Notes: a model not told the origin generated them from the letters alone. A stretch of DNA of 41,914 bases from Flavobacterium sp. 245 (GCF_004362055.1 NZ_SNXB01000019.1:1-41914); one strand, 5' to 3'. Counted from the stretch's first letter, positions 23,768 to 32,502 are shown. Translations and numbers: made by a program.

Positions 23768-23799
23768 AAAAATCCGAAGCCCTGCGGTTTCGGATTTTT
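23768..23799 (+). terminator. Terminator after accA
   Basis: AAAAATCCGAA (23768-23778) pairs with TTCGGATTTTT (23789-23799), and GCC/GGT extend the stem around a 4-nt loop, followed by more T. Its A-run also allows weak function on the minus strand. Confidence 0.9.
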
Positions 23800-23890
23800 T
23801 TTTGGTTATCAACAAAAGAAAAATATTTATAAACATTTAATAGTTATAACTCGATAGCAATTTTTTTTTAAATTTTGTTACTTTCGCTAT

Positions 23891-25435
23891 ATGGAAAATT
23901 TCAAGAATGTAAATCCTGTAAAGGTAGATAAAACCACTATTATTAATCTCGAAAAAGGAAAGCTTCCTCCGCAAGTTATTGATCTTGAAGAAGCTGTTCT
24001 TGGAGCGATGATGATTGATAAAAAAGGGGTAGATGATGTAATTGATATTTTGCAGCCTGATGCTTTTTACAAAGACGCGCACAAACATATTTTTGAGGCG
24101 ATTTTACAGCTTTTTACTGAAACACAGCCAATCGATTTATTGACCGTTTCGACACAGTTGAAGAAAAACGGAAAGTTAGATGTAGCGGGAGGCGATTTTT
24201 ATTTGATTCAGCTTACGCAGAAAATTGCTTCGTCTGCGCATATCGAATTTCACTCGCGTATTATTCTGCAGAAATTCATTCAAAGAAGTTTGATCAGAAT
24301 CTCTTCTGAAATTATCGAAGAATCGTATGATGAAACTACAGATGTTTTTGATTTATTAGATAAAGCCGAATCTAAATTATACGAAGTAACTCAGGGAAAT
24401 ATCAAGCGTAGTTCTGAAACTGCGCAGAGTTTGGTTCTTCAGGCAAAAAAGCGTATTGAAGAAATTGCTGGTAAAGAAGGTTTGAGCGGTATTGCAACTG
24501 GTTTTGAAAAATTAGATGAGGTAACTTCTGGATGGCAACCTTCGGATTTAATTATTATTGCTGCTCGTCCAGGTATGGGTAAAACGGCTTTCGTACTTTC
24601 GATGGCGCGAAATGTTGCAATTCAGTTTGGTCATGCGGTGGCAGTTTTCTCTCTGGAGATGGCATCGGTTCAGCTGATTACAAGGCTTATTTCTTCGGAA
24701 ACAGGATTGTCTTCAGAAAAATTAAGAACAGGAAAATTAGAGAAACACGAATGGGAGCAATTAAGTACTAAAGTTAAAAACTTAGAAAAAGCACCATTAT
24801 TTATTGATGATACACCTTCGCTTTCGATATTCGATTTACGTGCAAAATGTCGTCGTTTAGCTTCGCAACACGGAATTAAATTGATTATTATTGACTACTT
24901 GCAGTTAATGACTGCTGGAGGAAACGGAAAAGGAGGAGGAAACCGTGAGCAGGAGATCTCGACAATTTCCCGAAACTTAAAAGCATTGGCAAAAGAGCTA
25001 AATGTTCCTGTTATTGCACTTTCTCAGTTATCGCGTGCCGTTGAAACCCGTGGATCGAGTAAACGCCCGTTGCTTTCGGATCTTCGTGAATCTGGAGCGA
25101 TTGAGCAGGATGCTGATATTGTATCGTTTATTTATCGTCCTGAATATTATAAAATTGAAGAATGGGATGATGATGAGGCATCACCAACAGCAGGGCAGGC
25201 TGAATTTATTATAGCCAAACACCGTAACGGTGGACTTGAAAATATTCGTTTGAAATTCTTAGGGCATTTAGGTAAGTTCGATAATCTTGAAGATTTTACC
25301 GGCGGATTTGACGATTTGCCTTCAAAAATGAATCATGACGACAATCCGTTCATCACTAAAAATCTTCCTTCTGCCAATGAAGCTTTTGGAAGCAATCTCA
25401 ATGACGACGATGACGACAGTGATGTGCCATTCTAA
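23891..25435 (+). CDS. dnaB: Replicative DNA helicase
   Basis: Hexameric helicase that unwinds DNA ahead of the replication fork. 514 residues. The N-terminal helical domain is at about 28-130, and the RecA-like motor domain starts near 200 with Walker A ARPGMGKTA at 225-233, and Walker B LIIIDYLQLM around 330. No intein or insertion is present. The C-terminus is unusually acidic (SNLNDDDDDSDVPF), resembling the tip of single-stranded DNA-binding protein that docks replication partners. A near-consensus -7 element (TACTTTCG, 23879-23886) lies 4 bp before the ATG, so the mRNA may be almost leaderless. Confidence 0.97.
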   Translation: MENFKNVNPVKVDKTTIINLEKGKLPPQVIDLEEAVLGAMMIDKKGVDDVIDILQPDAFYKDAHKHIFEAILQLFTETQPIDLLTVSTQLKKNGKLDVAGGDFYLIQLTQKIASSAHIEFHSRIILQKFIQRSLIRISSEIIEESYDETTDVFDLLDKAESKLYEVTQGNIKRSSETAQSLVLQAKKRIEEIAGKEGLSGIATGFEKLDEVTSGWQPSDLIIIAARPGMGKTAFVLSMARNVAIQFGHAVAVFSLEMASVQLITRLISSETGLSSEKLRTGKLEKHEWEQLSTKVKNLEKAPLFIDDTPSLSIFDLRAKCRRLASQHGIKLIIIDYLQLMTAGGNGKGGGNREQEISTISRNLKALAKELNVPVIALSQLSRAVETRGSSKRPLLSDLRESGAIEQDADIVSFIYRPEYYKIEEWDDDEASPTAGQAEFIIAKHRNGGLENIRLKFLGHLGKFDNLEDFTGGFDDLPSKMNHDDNPFITKNLPSANEAFGSNLNDDDDDSDVPF

Positions 25436-25444
25436 ATACAATTT

Positions 25445-25467
25445 AAAAACCTTTTTATAAGGTTTTT
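25445..25467 (+). terminator. Terminator after dnaB
   Basis: AAAAACCTT (25445-25453) and AAGGTTTTT (25459-25467) form a 9-bp stem with a 5-nt loop and a following T-run. Confidence 0.8.
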
Positions 25468-25570
25468 TTTATGTCTTAATGTTAAATTTATTAATAAAAT
25501 TCAGTAGATTAGCCAATCGATTGCTAAACAATTGCATAATTAACTGTAACCAATAAACAAATTATATATT

Positions 25571-25954
25571 ATGACAAATCAAAAATTACCCGAAAGAGAC
25601 ACTGACATTAGCTTAGAAGTAGCTCAAGATTGGGTTGCAAAATGGAAAAAACAGACAGACGAAGAAACAGCAAAGAAACGTGTTAATTCGTTTTTAATCC
25701 CGAAGGTTAATTTAGAAAAAGTTTTAGCACAAGGAATTGATGCAGCTAGAGCTTATATTGGAATTAACGATAAAGGCTTGCAAACTTTAATGATCGTTGG
25801 TACAACTTATAATGAAGAAACAGGAATTTATGAAGATCAAATTCCAGGTAATAAAGTTGCTGCCAAATCTTATGGTGACGGAGCTGGGATTTATGATTTC
25901 TCAGAACCAAGCCCACCAACTCCACCGGATCCAAATAGCCCATTGAACGAATAA
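25571..25954 (+). CDS. Uncharacterised soluble protein with Pro-rich C-terminus
   Basis: 127 residues, no signal peptide or membrane helix. I do not recognise a named family. An amphipathic N-terminal half (LEVAQDWVAKWKKQTDEE) is followed by VLAQGIDAARAYIGINDKG and TLMIVGTTYNEETG, and the tail reads FSEPSPPTPPDPNSPLNE. The central and C-terminal parts resemble those of the lipoprotein two genes downstream (YIGINDKGLQTLMIV against FLGLNGIGKVTTILV; both end in a Pro-Ser-Pro tail). It is the first gene of a three-gene operon, the next ATG starting one base after its stop. Confidence 0.75.
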   Translation: MTNQKLPERDTDISLEVAQDWVAKWKKQTDEETAKKRVNSFLIPKVNLEKVLAQGIDAARAYIGINDKGLQTLMIVGTTYNEETGIYEDQIPGNKVAAKSYGDGAGIYDFSEPSPPTPPDPNSPLNE

Positions 25955-25955
25955 T

Positions 25956-26594
25956 ATGCATTTTTATCTTATAAAAGCGGGGTATATACTTTTATTGCTA
26001 AACTTCATTTTATATGGATTAGGCTTCTTTAAGAATAATTTGGCTTATAAATTTTTTACTGTCTATTTGTTTATATTATCAGGTGTACAGTTAAGTTCTT
26101 ACATTATAAAACAAATGGGAGGTAATAATCTTTATTTATCACACATTTATTTCATAGGACAGTTTATAGCTTTAAGTTTTTTTTATCTACAACTGGTAAA
26201 AGACCCTTTCCAGCAAAAAGCAATTAAGATTGGTTTTGTATTGGTTTTGTCGACCTTGGTCATTCAATACAGTTTAAAACCAGAGATGTTTTTTAAATTC
26301 AATTTATATGAAATTTTTATTACTTCGTTCTTGTTGATTATTTACGCAGTATTTCATTTTTACAATATGCTGGATGAGAAGAAAGAATTTTACTTTATCA
26401 ATATGGGACTTTTATTGTATCTTTTTGCAAGTACAATTTTATTTCTGATAGGGAATCTTACTGCAAAATTCAGCAAAGATGTTAGTTTGATAACTTGGAT
26501 GATAAATGCAATTTTGATAATAGTGTATCATTTGTTTTTCTTGTACGAATGGAAAGTAAGTTATTTTAGAACGAAGACAATTAATTCTAACTGA
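25956..26594 (+). CDS. Uncharacterised seven-helix membrane protein
   Basis: 212 residues with about seven hydrophobic helices, near 5-26, 32-51, 60-80, 90-107, 113-133, 147-168 and 176-200, separated by very short loops. No catalytic motif or named family could be recognised. Such compact helical bundles resemble the membrane part of sensor kinases. The downstream histidine kinase has only one helix, so this protein might act as its sensor partner; that is inference. It is tightly linked to both neighbours (1 bp and 13 bp). Confidence 0.75.
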   Translation: MHFYLIKAGYILLLLNFILYGLGFFKNNLAYKFFTVYLFILSGVQLSSYIIKQMGGNNLYLSHIYFIGQFIALSFFYLQLVKDPFQQKAIKIGFVLVLSTLVIQYSLKPEMFFKFNLYEIFITSFLLIIYAVFHFYNMLDEKKEFYFINMGLLLYLFASTILFLIGNLTAKFSKDVSLITWMINAILIIVYHLFFLYEWKVSYFRTKTINSN

Positions 26595-26607
26595 TTATTT
26601 TAATACA

Positions 26608-27360
26608 ATGGTAAAAAAAACAACTTTATTTGGGCTTGCAGGAGCCGCAATTATAATGTTTTCCTGTCAAAAAGATAATTCACAAGATAATGGTTCTGCA
26701 GTTTCGGCAACAGAACAAGAGAATTGGCTTACAGCTAGTTTAGATAACAATTTTGCAAATTCTCAAAAACAAGTTACCGCTTATTTATTTTCAACAGATG
26801 AACTTTCTAAACTGGTAGAAACTCCAAATGTCGAAAATGTACAGTTTGTATTAGGCTACAGTGACAATACAGTACAAATTAAAGTTATTGGAGTTGACAA
26901 ATCAGGTAAAGAACTTGCAAGTGTTGATTCTAAAATATTAAAAGATCCCTCTTATGATGCTAAATTGGCAAAGCTTGAACATGGCTTGACAAGTAAAACA
27001 GATAAAGGATCTGCTCTTTTAAATGAACATTTAATGTTGTCAGAAGAAGCTTTTGACGGTATTGTAGCGTGGCAGGAAAAACTAAAAACTGGAAGTGATT
27101 TAAACGAAGTGCTTTCTTATGAAGGAGCGCGTTTTCAGCATTACAGTTTAGAAGCTGCTGTTGTAGCTGAAATGCTAAAAGGCAAGGATACACCAAACAT
27201 TGGTTTGTTTCTAGGACTTAACGGAATTGGAAAAGTAACTACAATCTTGGTAGAGTTGGATAAAAACAATGCTATTAAATCGAAATCATCTTTAACAGGG
27301 AAAACTATGGATAATCCTGAGGATGTTTATGATGGCGCTCGTCCTTCACCTCCATTGTAA
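26608..27360 (+). CDS. Uncharacterised lipoprotein
   Basis: 250 residues. A lipoprotein signal peptide is present (VKKTTLFGLAGAAIIMFSC, lipobox ending in Cys-20), followed by a polar, Asp/Asn/Ser-rich linker. The last ~100 residues contain ARFQHYSLEAAVVAEMLKGK and FLGLNGIGKVTTILVELDK, and the tail YDGARPSPPL. The C-terminal third resembles the cytoplasmic 127-aa protein upstream. It likely faces the periplasm. No family name can be given. It ends in a terminator-like hairpin before the kinase gene. Confidence 0.75.
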   Translation: MVKKTTLFGLAGAAIIMFSCQKDNSQDNGSAVSATEQENWLTASLDNNFANSQKQVTAYLFSTDELSKLVETPNVENVQFVLGYSDNTVQIKVIGVDKSGKELASVDSKILKDPSYDAKLAKLEHGLTSKTDKGSALLNEHLMLSEEAFDGIVAWQEKLKTGSDLNEVLSYEGARFQHYSLEAAVVAEMLKGKDTPNIGLFLGLNGIGKVTTILVELDKNNAIKSKSSLTGKTMDNPEDVYDGARPSPPL

Positions 27361-27382
27361 AATTAATTATTAAACAATAAAG

Positions 27383-27417
27383 AAACCTCTCTCGAAATTT
27401 TTTGAGGAGGTTTTTTT
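27383..27417 (+). terminator. Terminator-like hairpin after the lipoprotein gene
   Basis: AAACCTC (27383-27389) pairs with GAGGTTT (27407-27413), extended by CTC/GAG past a bulge, and is followed by a run of T. It separates the three-gene operon from the kinase gene, though readthrough remains possible. Confidence 0.75.
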
Positions 27418-27475
27418 GATTTTTTCAACATTAGTTCAATCTTTTGAAACACAAAGAAGAAAATATCTTAAGCAT

Positions 27476-28267
27476 ATGACAGAAAAAGCAATCTCAGAAT
27501 CTGAAATTATTGCAACCGCAATATTTAGCTGTGTTTCTTTTTTATTGATGGGTCTTGTTTTGATCTTGTTTTTTTATTTTTCGCGAAAAAAAATAACTCA
27601 GAAAGAATTAGAAAAAAGAGATTTAGAAATTCAGTATCAAAAGGAACAACTGCACGCCATTATTGTAACTCAGGAAGAAGAACGAAAACGAATTGCACAG
27701 GATCTTCATGACGATATTAGTTCGAAACTGAACATTGTTTCTTTGAATACGCATTTATTATCAGCTTCAAATTTAACTGAAGCTGAAACAAAAGAAATTA
27801 CAGGAAATATTATAAGTCTTACAACTAAAGCTTTAGATAATTCTAGAAAAATAGCGCATAATTTATTACCGCCTGTTTTTGAAAAATTTGGACTCAGTGC
27901 TGGTGTAGAAGAATTATGTGCGGAATTTGAAACCAGCAAATTGGTTAAAGTTTATTATAACAATACAGCCTATTTTGATGAAAACGACATTGATCGCCAT
28001 TTGCATGTTTTCAGGATTCTTCAAGAATTTATGAATAATTCAATCCGACATGGAAAAGCAAGTGAAATCAAGATTTCTTTTTCTGAAGAAAATGGAATTG
28101 CAACTTGTAATTATGAAGACAACGGAATTGGTTTTGACAGTAAAAACGCTGAAAATCAAAAAGGGCTCGGAATGAAAAATATTGACAGCCGTATTTCTTT
28201 TCTGAACGGAACCATTCAAATTTCTTCAGAAGTCAATAAAGGTTTCGCCGCAAATTTTACATTTTAA
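27476..28267 (+). CDS. Sensor histidine kinase, DesK/NarX-like (HisKA_3)
   Basis: 263 residues from the ATG. One N-terminal helix is seen (about residues 13-34, ATAIFSCVSFLLMGLVLILF), then a coiled coil. The phosphoacceptor site is in ERKRIAQDLHDDISSKL (His in LHDD), followed by the HATPase domain: N-box EFMNNSIRHG, G1 EDNGIGFD, and G2 GLGMKNIDSR. There is no large extracytoplasmic sensor domain. A TTG start 60 bp upstream would lie in the preceding terminator and is rejected. It pairs with the response regulator 114 bp downstream. Confidence 0.92.
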   Translation: MTEKAISESEIIATAIFSCVSFLLMGLVLILFFYFSRKKITQKELEKRDLEIQYQKEQLHAIIVTQEEERKRIAQDLHDDISSKLNIVSLNTHLLSASNLTEAETKEITGNIISLTTKALDNSRKIAHNLLPPVFEKFGLSAGVEELCAEFETSKLVKVYYNNTAYFDENDIDRHLHVFRILQEFMNNSIRHGKASEIKISFSEENGIATCNYEDNGIGFDSKNAENQKGLGMKNIDSRISFLNGTIQISSEVNKGFAANFTF

Positions 28268-28381
28268 GTTAAAATGTTGTGTTTTTTGTAGAATTAAATC
28301 GACATTGTGGATTTCTTCGATTATTGTTTGGGACATATTTTGTAAATTCGGCAAACCAAACGACCAAAAACAGAATAAAAA

Positions 28382-29047
28382 ATGAATGCTGCTATTAAAA
28401 TTGCTTTAGTTGATGACGAAGTTTTATTTCGAAAAGGAATTGCCTTTTTATTGCAGAGAGAAGATAATATTGAAATTATTTTTGAAGCATCAAATGGCGA
28501 GGAACTTCTTGATAGTTTAGAAAAATGCGAAATCAAACCTGATATTATTATAATGGATTTGAAAATGCCATTATTGAACGGTGTTGAGGCAACAAAAATT
28601 ATTCGTAAGTCTAATCCAGATATTAAAATAATTGCCCTTACCAGCTACGATTCGAAATCATTTATCGCAAATATGATTCAAATAGGTGCGGTGGCTTATC
28701 TTCTAAAAAATACTACTCCAAAAGATTTGATCCTTACTATTAATGAAGTTGCAAAAAAAGGATTTTATTACAGTGAAAATGTGTTAAAAACGATTCAGGA
28801 AACAATTGTTTCTTCAAAAAATTCAAAAGTGAATTTAGAAACAAGTTTTCTTTCTCCTCGTGAAATCGAAATATTGCAGCTAATCTGTCAGCAGAAAACA
28901 ACTACTGAAATTGCTGAACATCTTTTTTTAAGTCCGAGAACCGTTGAGGGGCATCGCAATAATTTGCTTCTTAAAACTGAATCAAGAAATATTGCTGGAT
29001 TAGTGGTGTACGCGATTCAAAATGAAATTGCGGTTTTGACGTTGTAA
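28382..29047 (+). CDS. LuxR-type response regulator (NarL/DegU family)
   Basis: 221 residues. The receiver domain has the acidic pair in ALVDDEVLF, the phosphorylatable Asp in IIIMDLKMP, and the switch Thr in ALTSYDS and Lys in YLLKNTTP. The LuxR-type helix-turn-helix follows: LSPREIEILQLICQQKTTTE and then LSPRTVEGHRNNL. Output is presumably transcription control. It is the cognate partner of the preceding HisKA_3 kinase, to judge by position and pairing of families. Target genes are unknown; the upstream three-gene set is a natural candidate. Confidence 0.95.
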   Translation: MNAAIKIALVDDEVLFRKGIAFLLQREDNIEIIFEASNGEELLDSLEKCEIKPDIIIMDLKMPLLNGVEATKIIRKSNPDIKIIALTSYDSKSFIANMIQIGAVAYLLKNTTPKDLILTINEVAKKGFYYSENVLKTIQETIVSSKNSKVNLETSFLSPREIEILQLICQQKTTTEIAEHLFLSPRTVEGHRNNLLLKTESRNIAGLVVYAIQNEIAVLTL

Positions 29048-29051
29048 TTTT

Positions 29052-29192
29052 TCAGGCAGTTAAAAATTGTATTGATAGAACATAATATAAAATAATTGTA
29101 AGAACAAGTACGCAAATCCCTATTTTTTGAAGTACATTTAATCCCTTTGGCTGGTTATTACTTTCGTTAAATTTCATAATTTTGGTTTTCAT
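29052..29192 (-). CDS. Small single-helix membrane protein
   Basis: A 46-residue reading frame too short for routine calling. The predicted sequence starts MKTKIMKFNESNNQPK and continues with a hydrophobic helix of about 18 residues (IGICVLVLTIILYYVLSI) near the C-terminus. A -7 element (TACATTTG, 29221-29228, minus strand) lies 28 bp upstream of its ATG, which supports expression. Such one-helix proteins are frequent in Flavobacteriia. It converges on the response regulator gene, 4 bp from its stop. The function is unknown. Confidence 0.6.
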   Translation of the reverse strand: MKTKIMKFNESNNQPKGLNVLQKIGICVLVLTIILYYVLSIQFLTA

Positions 29193-29220
29193 TGATTTAG
29201 AACTCAATGATTTGGGTTAC

Positions 29221-29228
29221 CAAATGTA
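29221..29228 (-). promoter_or_regulatory. -7 element of the small membrane protein gene
   Basis: TACATTTG on the minus strand fits TAnnTTTG. The -33 position has TTT-rich bases without a clear TTG. Confidence 0.4.
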
Positions 29229-29389
29229 GTTAGAATTTACCTTTGTGAAATAGGTGTTTTTACCTGATTTTATAGGTAAGAATATAAAAAACGAAAAAAC
29301 TTTATTTTAACTTTTCTTTCGGTTATAAAACAAAGGCAACTATGGTATTTTTAAAAGCTTCCTTTATATCTTTACTAAAATAATTTTTG

Positions 29390-30649
29390 ATGAAGAAGAG
29401 TTTAATTTACATCTTTATAGTAATGCTTTCGTTTTCGGCTAAAGCTTCCTTTATATTGCTTCCGATGGATGAGACAACGCAGCAAAATCATCTTAAAGCG
29501 TACGGAATTACTTATTGGTGCCTGAGCAGAGATTATAAGGCAAGCTGGCTTCTTAATTACAGAGGTGGTTCGTTTTTATTGCCAGATGCTGAGGAAATTA
29601 GAAAAGAATGTAAAATCCGTGGCGTAAGTTTTGAAATTTTGTCTGATAGTGAAGAAGCTTCGATTTTAAATGAAATCTCAAGTCCGTCGCAAAATATGGA
29701 ATCGGTTATTTTAGAAAAAGCGCCGAAAATTGCCGTTTACACTCCAAAAGGAAAACAACCTTGGGATGATGCGGTAACTTTGGTTTTAACTTATGCCGAA
29801 ATTCCTTTTACTCCAATATATGATGAAGAAGTCTTAAGCGATCAGCTATTATTGTACGATTGGCTTCATTTGCATCATGAGGATTTTACCGGTCAATATG
29901 GTAAATTTTATGCAGCATATAAAAATACTCCTTGGTATATTGAACAGAAAAAAGATGCCGAGGCTTTGGCTGTCAAATTAGGCTATGCAAAAGTTTCTCA
30001 AGAAAAAGGAGCCGTTGCAAAAAAAATTAGAGATTTTGTTATTGGAGGTGGTTTTATGTTTGCTATGTGTTCTGCCACAGATAGTTTTGATATTGCGTTG
30101 GCAGCTGATGGTGTTGATATTTGCGAAGCTATGTTTGACGGTGATGCAAGTGATTCTAATTATCAAGCGAAATTGGAGTACGGAAATTCTTTTGCGTTTA
30201 AAAATTTTACTTTAGAAAGAAGACCAGAAGTTTATGAGTTTTCAGACATCGATATGACATCAAAACGTAAAATTCCTATGGAAAAGGATTATTTTACTTT
30301 AATGGAATTTTCTGCGAAATGGGATCCAATTCCTAGTATGCTTTGTCAAAATCATACACAGCTTGTTAAAGGTTTTATGGGACAGACAACTTCTTTTGAT
30401 TCCTCATTAATAAAATCAAATGTTTTGATAATGGGAACTTGTGAGCTAAATGGCGAATCAAGATATATTCATGGCGAAAAAGGAAAAGGAATGTTTACTT
30501 TTTTTGGAGGCCATGATCCAGAAGATTTTCAGCACCAGGTTGGCGACCCGCCTACAGTTTTAGATTTACATCCAAATTCTCCTGGATATCGATTAATTTT
30601 AAACAATGTTTTGTTTCCTGCGGCTAAAAAGAAAAAACTTAAAACATAA
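29390..30649 (+). CDS. Secreted protein of the family often labelled asparagine synthetase B
   Basis: 419 residues from the ATG at 29390 (a TTG one codon earlier is not needed). A signal peptide (about 1-19, ending SAKA) makes it periplasmic or extracellular. Homologues from Bacteroidota begin with the same ILLPMDETTQQNHLKAYGITYW stretch, and I recall them carrying the label asparagine synthetase B. The N-terminal nucleophile Cys of the AsnB amidotransferase and the AsnB synthetase motif are not visible. Instead GGGFMFAMCSAT (219-230, Cys-227) and FFGGHDPED (371-379) look like the Cys and His-x-x-Glu parts of a class I amidotransferase-like fold. The real function is unknown. Confidence 0.8.
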   Translation: MKKSLIYIFIVMLSFSAKASFILLPMDETTQQNHLKAYGITYWCLSRDYKASWLLNYRGGSFLLPDAEEIRKECKIRGVSFEILSDSEEASILNEISSPSQNMESVILEKAPKIAVYTPKGKQPWDDAVTLVLTYAEIPFTPIYDEEVLSDQLLLYDWLHLHHEDFTGQYGKFYAAYKNTPWYIEQKKDAEALAVKLGYAKVSQEKGAVAKKIRDFVIGGGFMFAMCSATDSFDIALAADGVDICEAMFDGDASDSNYQAKLEYGNSFAFKNFTLERRPEVYEFSDIDMTSKRKIPMEKDYFTLMEFSAKWDPIPSMLCQNHTQLVKGFMGQTTSFDSSLIKSNVLIMGTCELNGESRYIHGEKGKGMFTFFGGHDPEDFQHQVGDPPTVLDLHPNSPGYRLILNNVLFPAAKKKKLKT

Positions 30650-30650
30650 A

Positions 30651-31454
30651 TTAGTTTAAGGAAAATTCTATCCAAACAGGGAGGTGATCAGATATTTTTC
30701 GAGCTTCAGAAAGTGAGTTGAAGTTTTGATAAAATAGAATTATTCCTGAATTTATGTGATTAATTCCAGTTGTCTTAAAAAAAATATTATCAAATTCAGA
30801 TGCAAGACAAACAGCGTTTTTACATTTTTGTTTTAAAGTTGTCTTTTGGTTCTGCAAAATGGGAGTGTAGCCCATTTTCTTTAAAGGAAAAAATACCGTG
30901 TGGGATTGTGGACAATTAAAATCTCCAGCAAAAATCAAGTTCAAGTCAGGATATTCAGCAGGTAAAAATTTGAAATATTTAATTTCAGTTTCGGGATTTC
31001 TATTTTTTGTAATCGCGTGAAAATTGCTTAAGGTGATATTTTTTTTGCCAATTTCAAATGTGGCAAAATACGGCTCTCGATCTATTTCTAAACTATATTT
31101 TTTTTCAAGCCAAGGTTTGCCTTTCAGTTTAACTTTACTTGTTTTCCAAATAAAGGCATAACGCTCTGCTTTGTAACTGCTGCTGCTGGTTGGGTCGCTT
31201 ACAGCATAATTCCACTTTGAACCTTTTTGATTTAGGATATCAGTAAGTTTTGCAATTGCCTGCGCGCCGCCATATCCTGCGACAACTTCTTGAATAGCAA
31301 TAATATCATAGTCAAGAACTATTGAAGCTATAAAGTTTATTTCGGTTTCAGATTTTGATTTTCCGTAATTCTCTAAATTCCAAGATAGAATTTTTGTTTG
31401 CGAAAAAGAAAGAAATGTAAAAAAAGAAAGAGCAAGGCTTAAAATATTTTTCAT
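30651..31454 (-). CDS. Secreted endonuclease/exonuclease/phosphatase family protein
   Basis: 267 residues with signal peptide (MKNILSLALSFFTFLSFSQ). The EEP-fold metal/catalytic residues are recognisable: N in SWNLENYG, E in IAIQEVV, H in LSNFHAITK, D and N in FAGDFNCP, and D-H in ISDHLPVW. Members cleave phosphodiesters in DNA, RNA or lipids, and the export signal suggests scavenging of extracellular nucleic acid. The exact substrate is not known. The stop codon is one base from the convergent neighbour's stop. Confidence 0.88.
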   Translation of the reverse strand: MKNILSLALSFFTFLSFSQTKILSWNLENYGKSKSETEINFIASIVLDYDIIAIQEVVAGYGGAQAIAKLTDILNQKGSKWNYAVSDPTSSSSYKAERYAFIWKTSKVKLKGKPWLEKKYSLEIDREPYFATFEIGKKNITLSNFHAITKNRNPETEIKYFKFLPAEYPDLNLIFAGDFNCPQSHTVFFPLKKMGYTPILQNQKTTLKQKCKNAVCLASEFDNIFFKTTGINHINSGIILFYQNFNSLSEARKISDHLPVWIEFSLN

Positions 31455-31509
31455 TAGGTATTTAAAACCTCAAATATAAGAAGCATTGTAAATTTGATCA
31501 TTCTTAGTC

Positions 31510-31788
31510 TTAATTTTTTTTATATCTATTTTTCAATGCTGTTGAAATTATGATAATTTGCAAAACTAGAAGTGCTGGAATAAAAACCATTTTCCATTCA
31601 ATTTCAGAACCTCCTGTTTTTGCAGAAACAAAAGCAAAGCTTATTGATAAGAAAATGCAAAGGATCATAGTCTTCATAATAATTCTGTTTTTAGTTGTAT
31701 TAATTTTGTCAATAAAATTAATGCGTATTTTAGGTTTCATTGGTTTGTTAATAGGATTTAATACAAATTTAGAAGTATAAAAAAGCAT
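31510..31788 (-). CDS. Small two-helix membrane protein
   Basis: 92 residues from the ATG at 31788, which follows AAGGAA; an earlier in-frame ATG at 31854 would overlap the response regulator gene by 32 bp and is less likely. A basic N-terminal half (KPKIRINFIDKINTTKNR) is followed by two hydrophobic segments, TMILCIFLSISFAFVSA and FIPALLVLQIIIISTAL. No known family is recognised. It sits 34 bp behind the response regulator and probably belongs to its transcript. Confidence 0.65.
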   Translation of the reverse strand: MLFYTSKFVLNPINKPMKPKIRINFIDKINTTKNRIIMKTMILCIFLSISFAFVSAKTGGSEIEWKMVFIPALLVLQIIIISTALKNRYKKN

Positions 31789-31822
31789 TTCCTTACGGTA
31801 AACCGTAATCAAAGTGTTAAAT

Positions 31823-32491
31823 TTATACGAGACCAAAATCTTTTGCAATGGCAATTAAATGAACATTGTTATTGGCTTTAAAATATATTTTTAACTTATT
31901 GATTCGTTTTTCAATACTGCTGGTTCCGTTTGGAGTTATTGACAACGCTTTAAATTCGTTTGAAATATGTTCTAAAATATAGCCTTTTGCTAAAAGTGAT
32001 AAAATAGAAATATCATAAGACTCAATTTCAATTAAAGATTTGTCGTTAAAACTAAATGATAAATCAGAGGATAATATTCTTTCCTCGTTTCTATAAGCGC
32101 CTTCAATAGCTTTTCTTAATTCTTCCATACTGTTTCTGCCTTTAGAAACATAAGCATTTATGCCTAAATCGTAAAAAAGAGATTTGATTCGGTATGATTT
32201 GTCTTCTATCGAAAAGACTATTTTTTTCAAGTTTGGCTGTACTTTATTTATCGCCTCGATAAGATCTTCGCCACTTTCAAGCTGATTTTTTCGATGATCA
32301 GATTTAAATGATAAATCGCTTATAAGCAAATCATAAGGATCATTTTCTGCAAGTCCTTTTTTGATTTTTAATAAACCGTCATCACAATATTTTACATGAT
32401 CTATTGAACTTACTTTTAGGTCTTCAAGTATTTGTATTACAGCAATGCTTATACTATCTAGATCTTCGGCAACTAAAACTTTTTTGAACAT
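31823..32491 (-). CDS. Response regulator with divergent LuxR-type output domain
   Basis: 222 residues. The receiver keeps the acidic pair (VAEDLD), the phosphorylatable Asp in LLISDLSF, the Ser switch in VFSIED and the Lys in AYVSKGRN. The C-terminal domain (about 155-222, starting SYDISILSLLAKGYILEHIS) resembles a LuxR helix-turn-helix but has a longer loop (ALSITPNGTSSIEKR). It lies 11 bp after the second TPR kinase and is presumably the target of the kinase pair. Targets unknown. Confidence 0.88.
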   Translation of the reverse strand: MFKKVLVAEDLDSISIAVIQILEDLKVSSIDHVKYCDDGLLKIKKGLAENDPYDLLISDLSFKSDHRKNQLESGEDLIEAINKVQPNLKKIVFSIEDKSYRIKSLFYDLGINAYVSKGRNSMEELRKAIEGAYRNEERILSSDLSFSFNDKSLIEIESYDISILSLLAKGYILEHISNEFKALSITPNGTSSIEKRINKLKIYFKANNNVHLIAIAKDFGLV

Positions 32492-32502
32492 ATAATTTAT
32501 TT

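Noticed and set aside
23891..25435. A possible intein or insertion in dnaB
   Set aside because: Walker A and Walker B are at normal distances and the total length is ordinary.
27416..27475. TTG start for the histidine kinase
   Set aside because: It lies in the T-run of the preceding terminator. The ATG at 27476 precedes the membrane helix directly.
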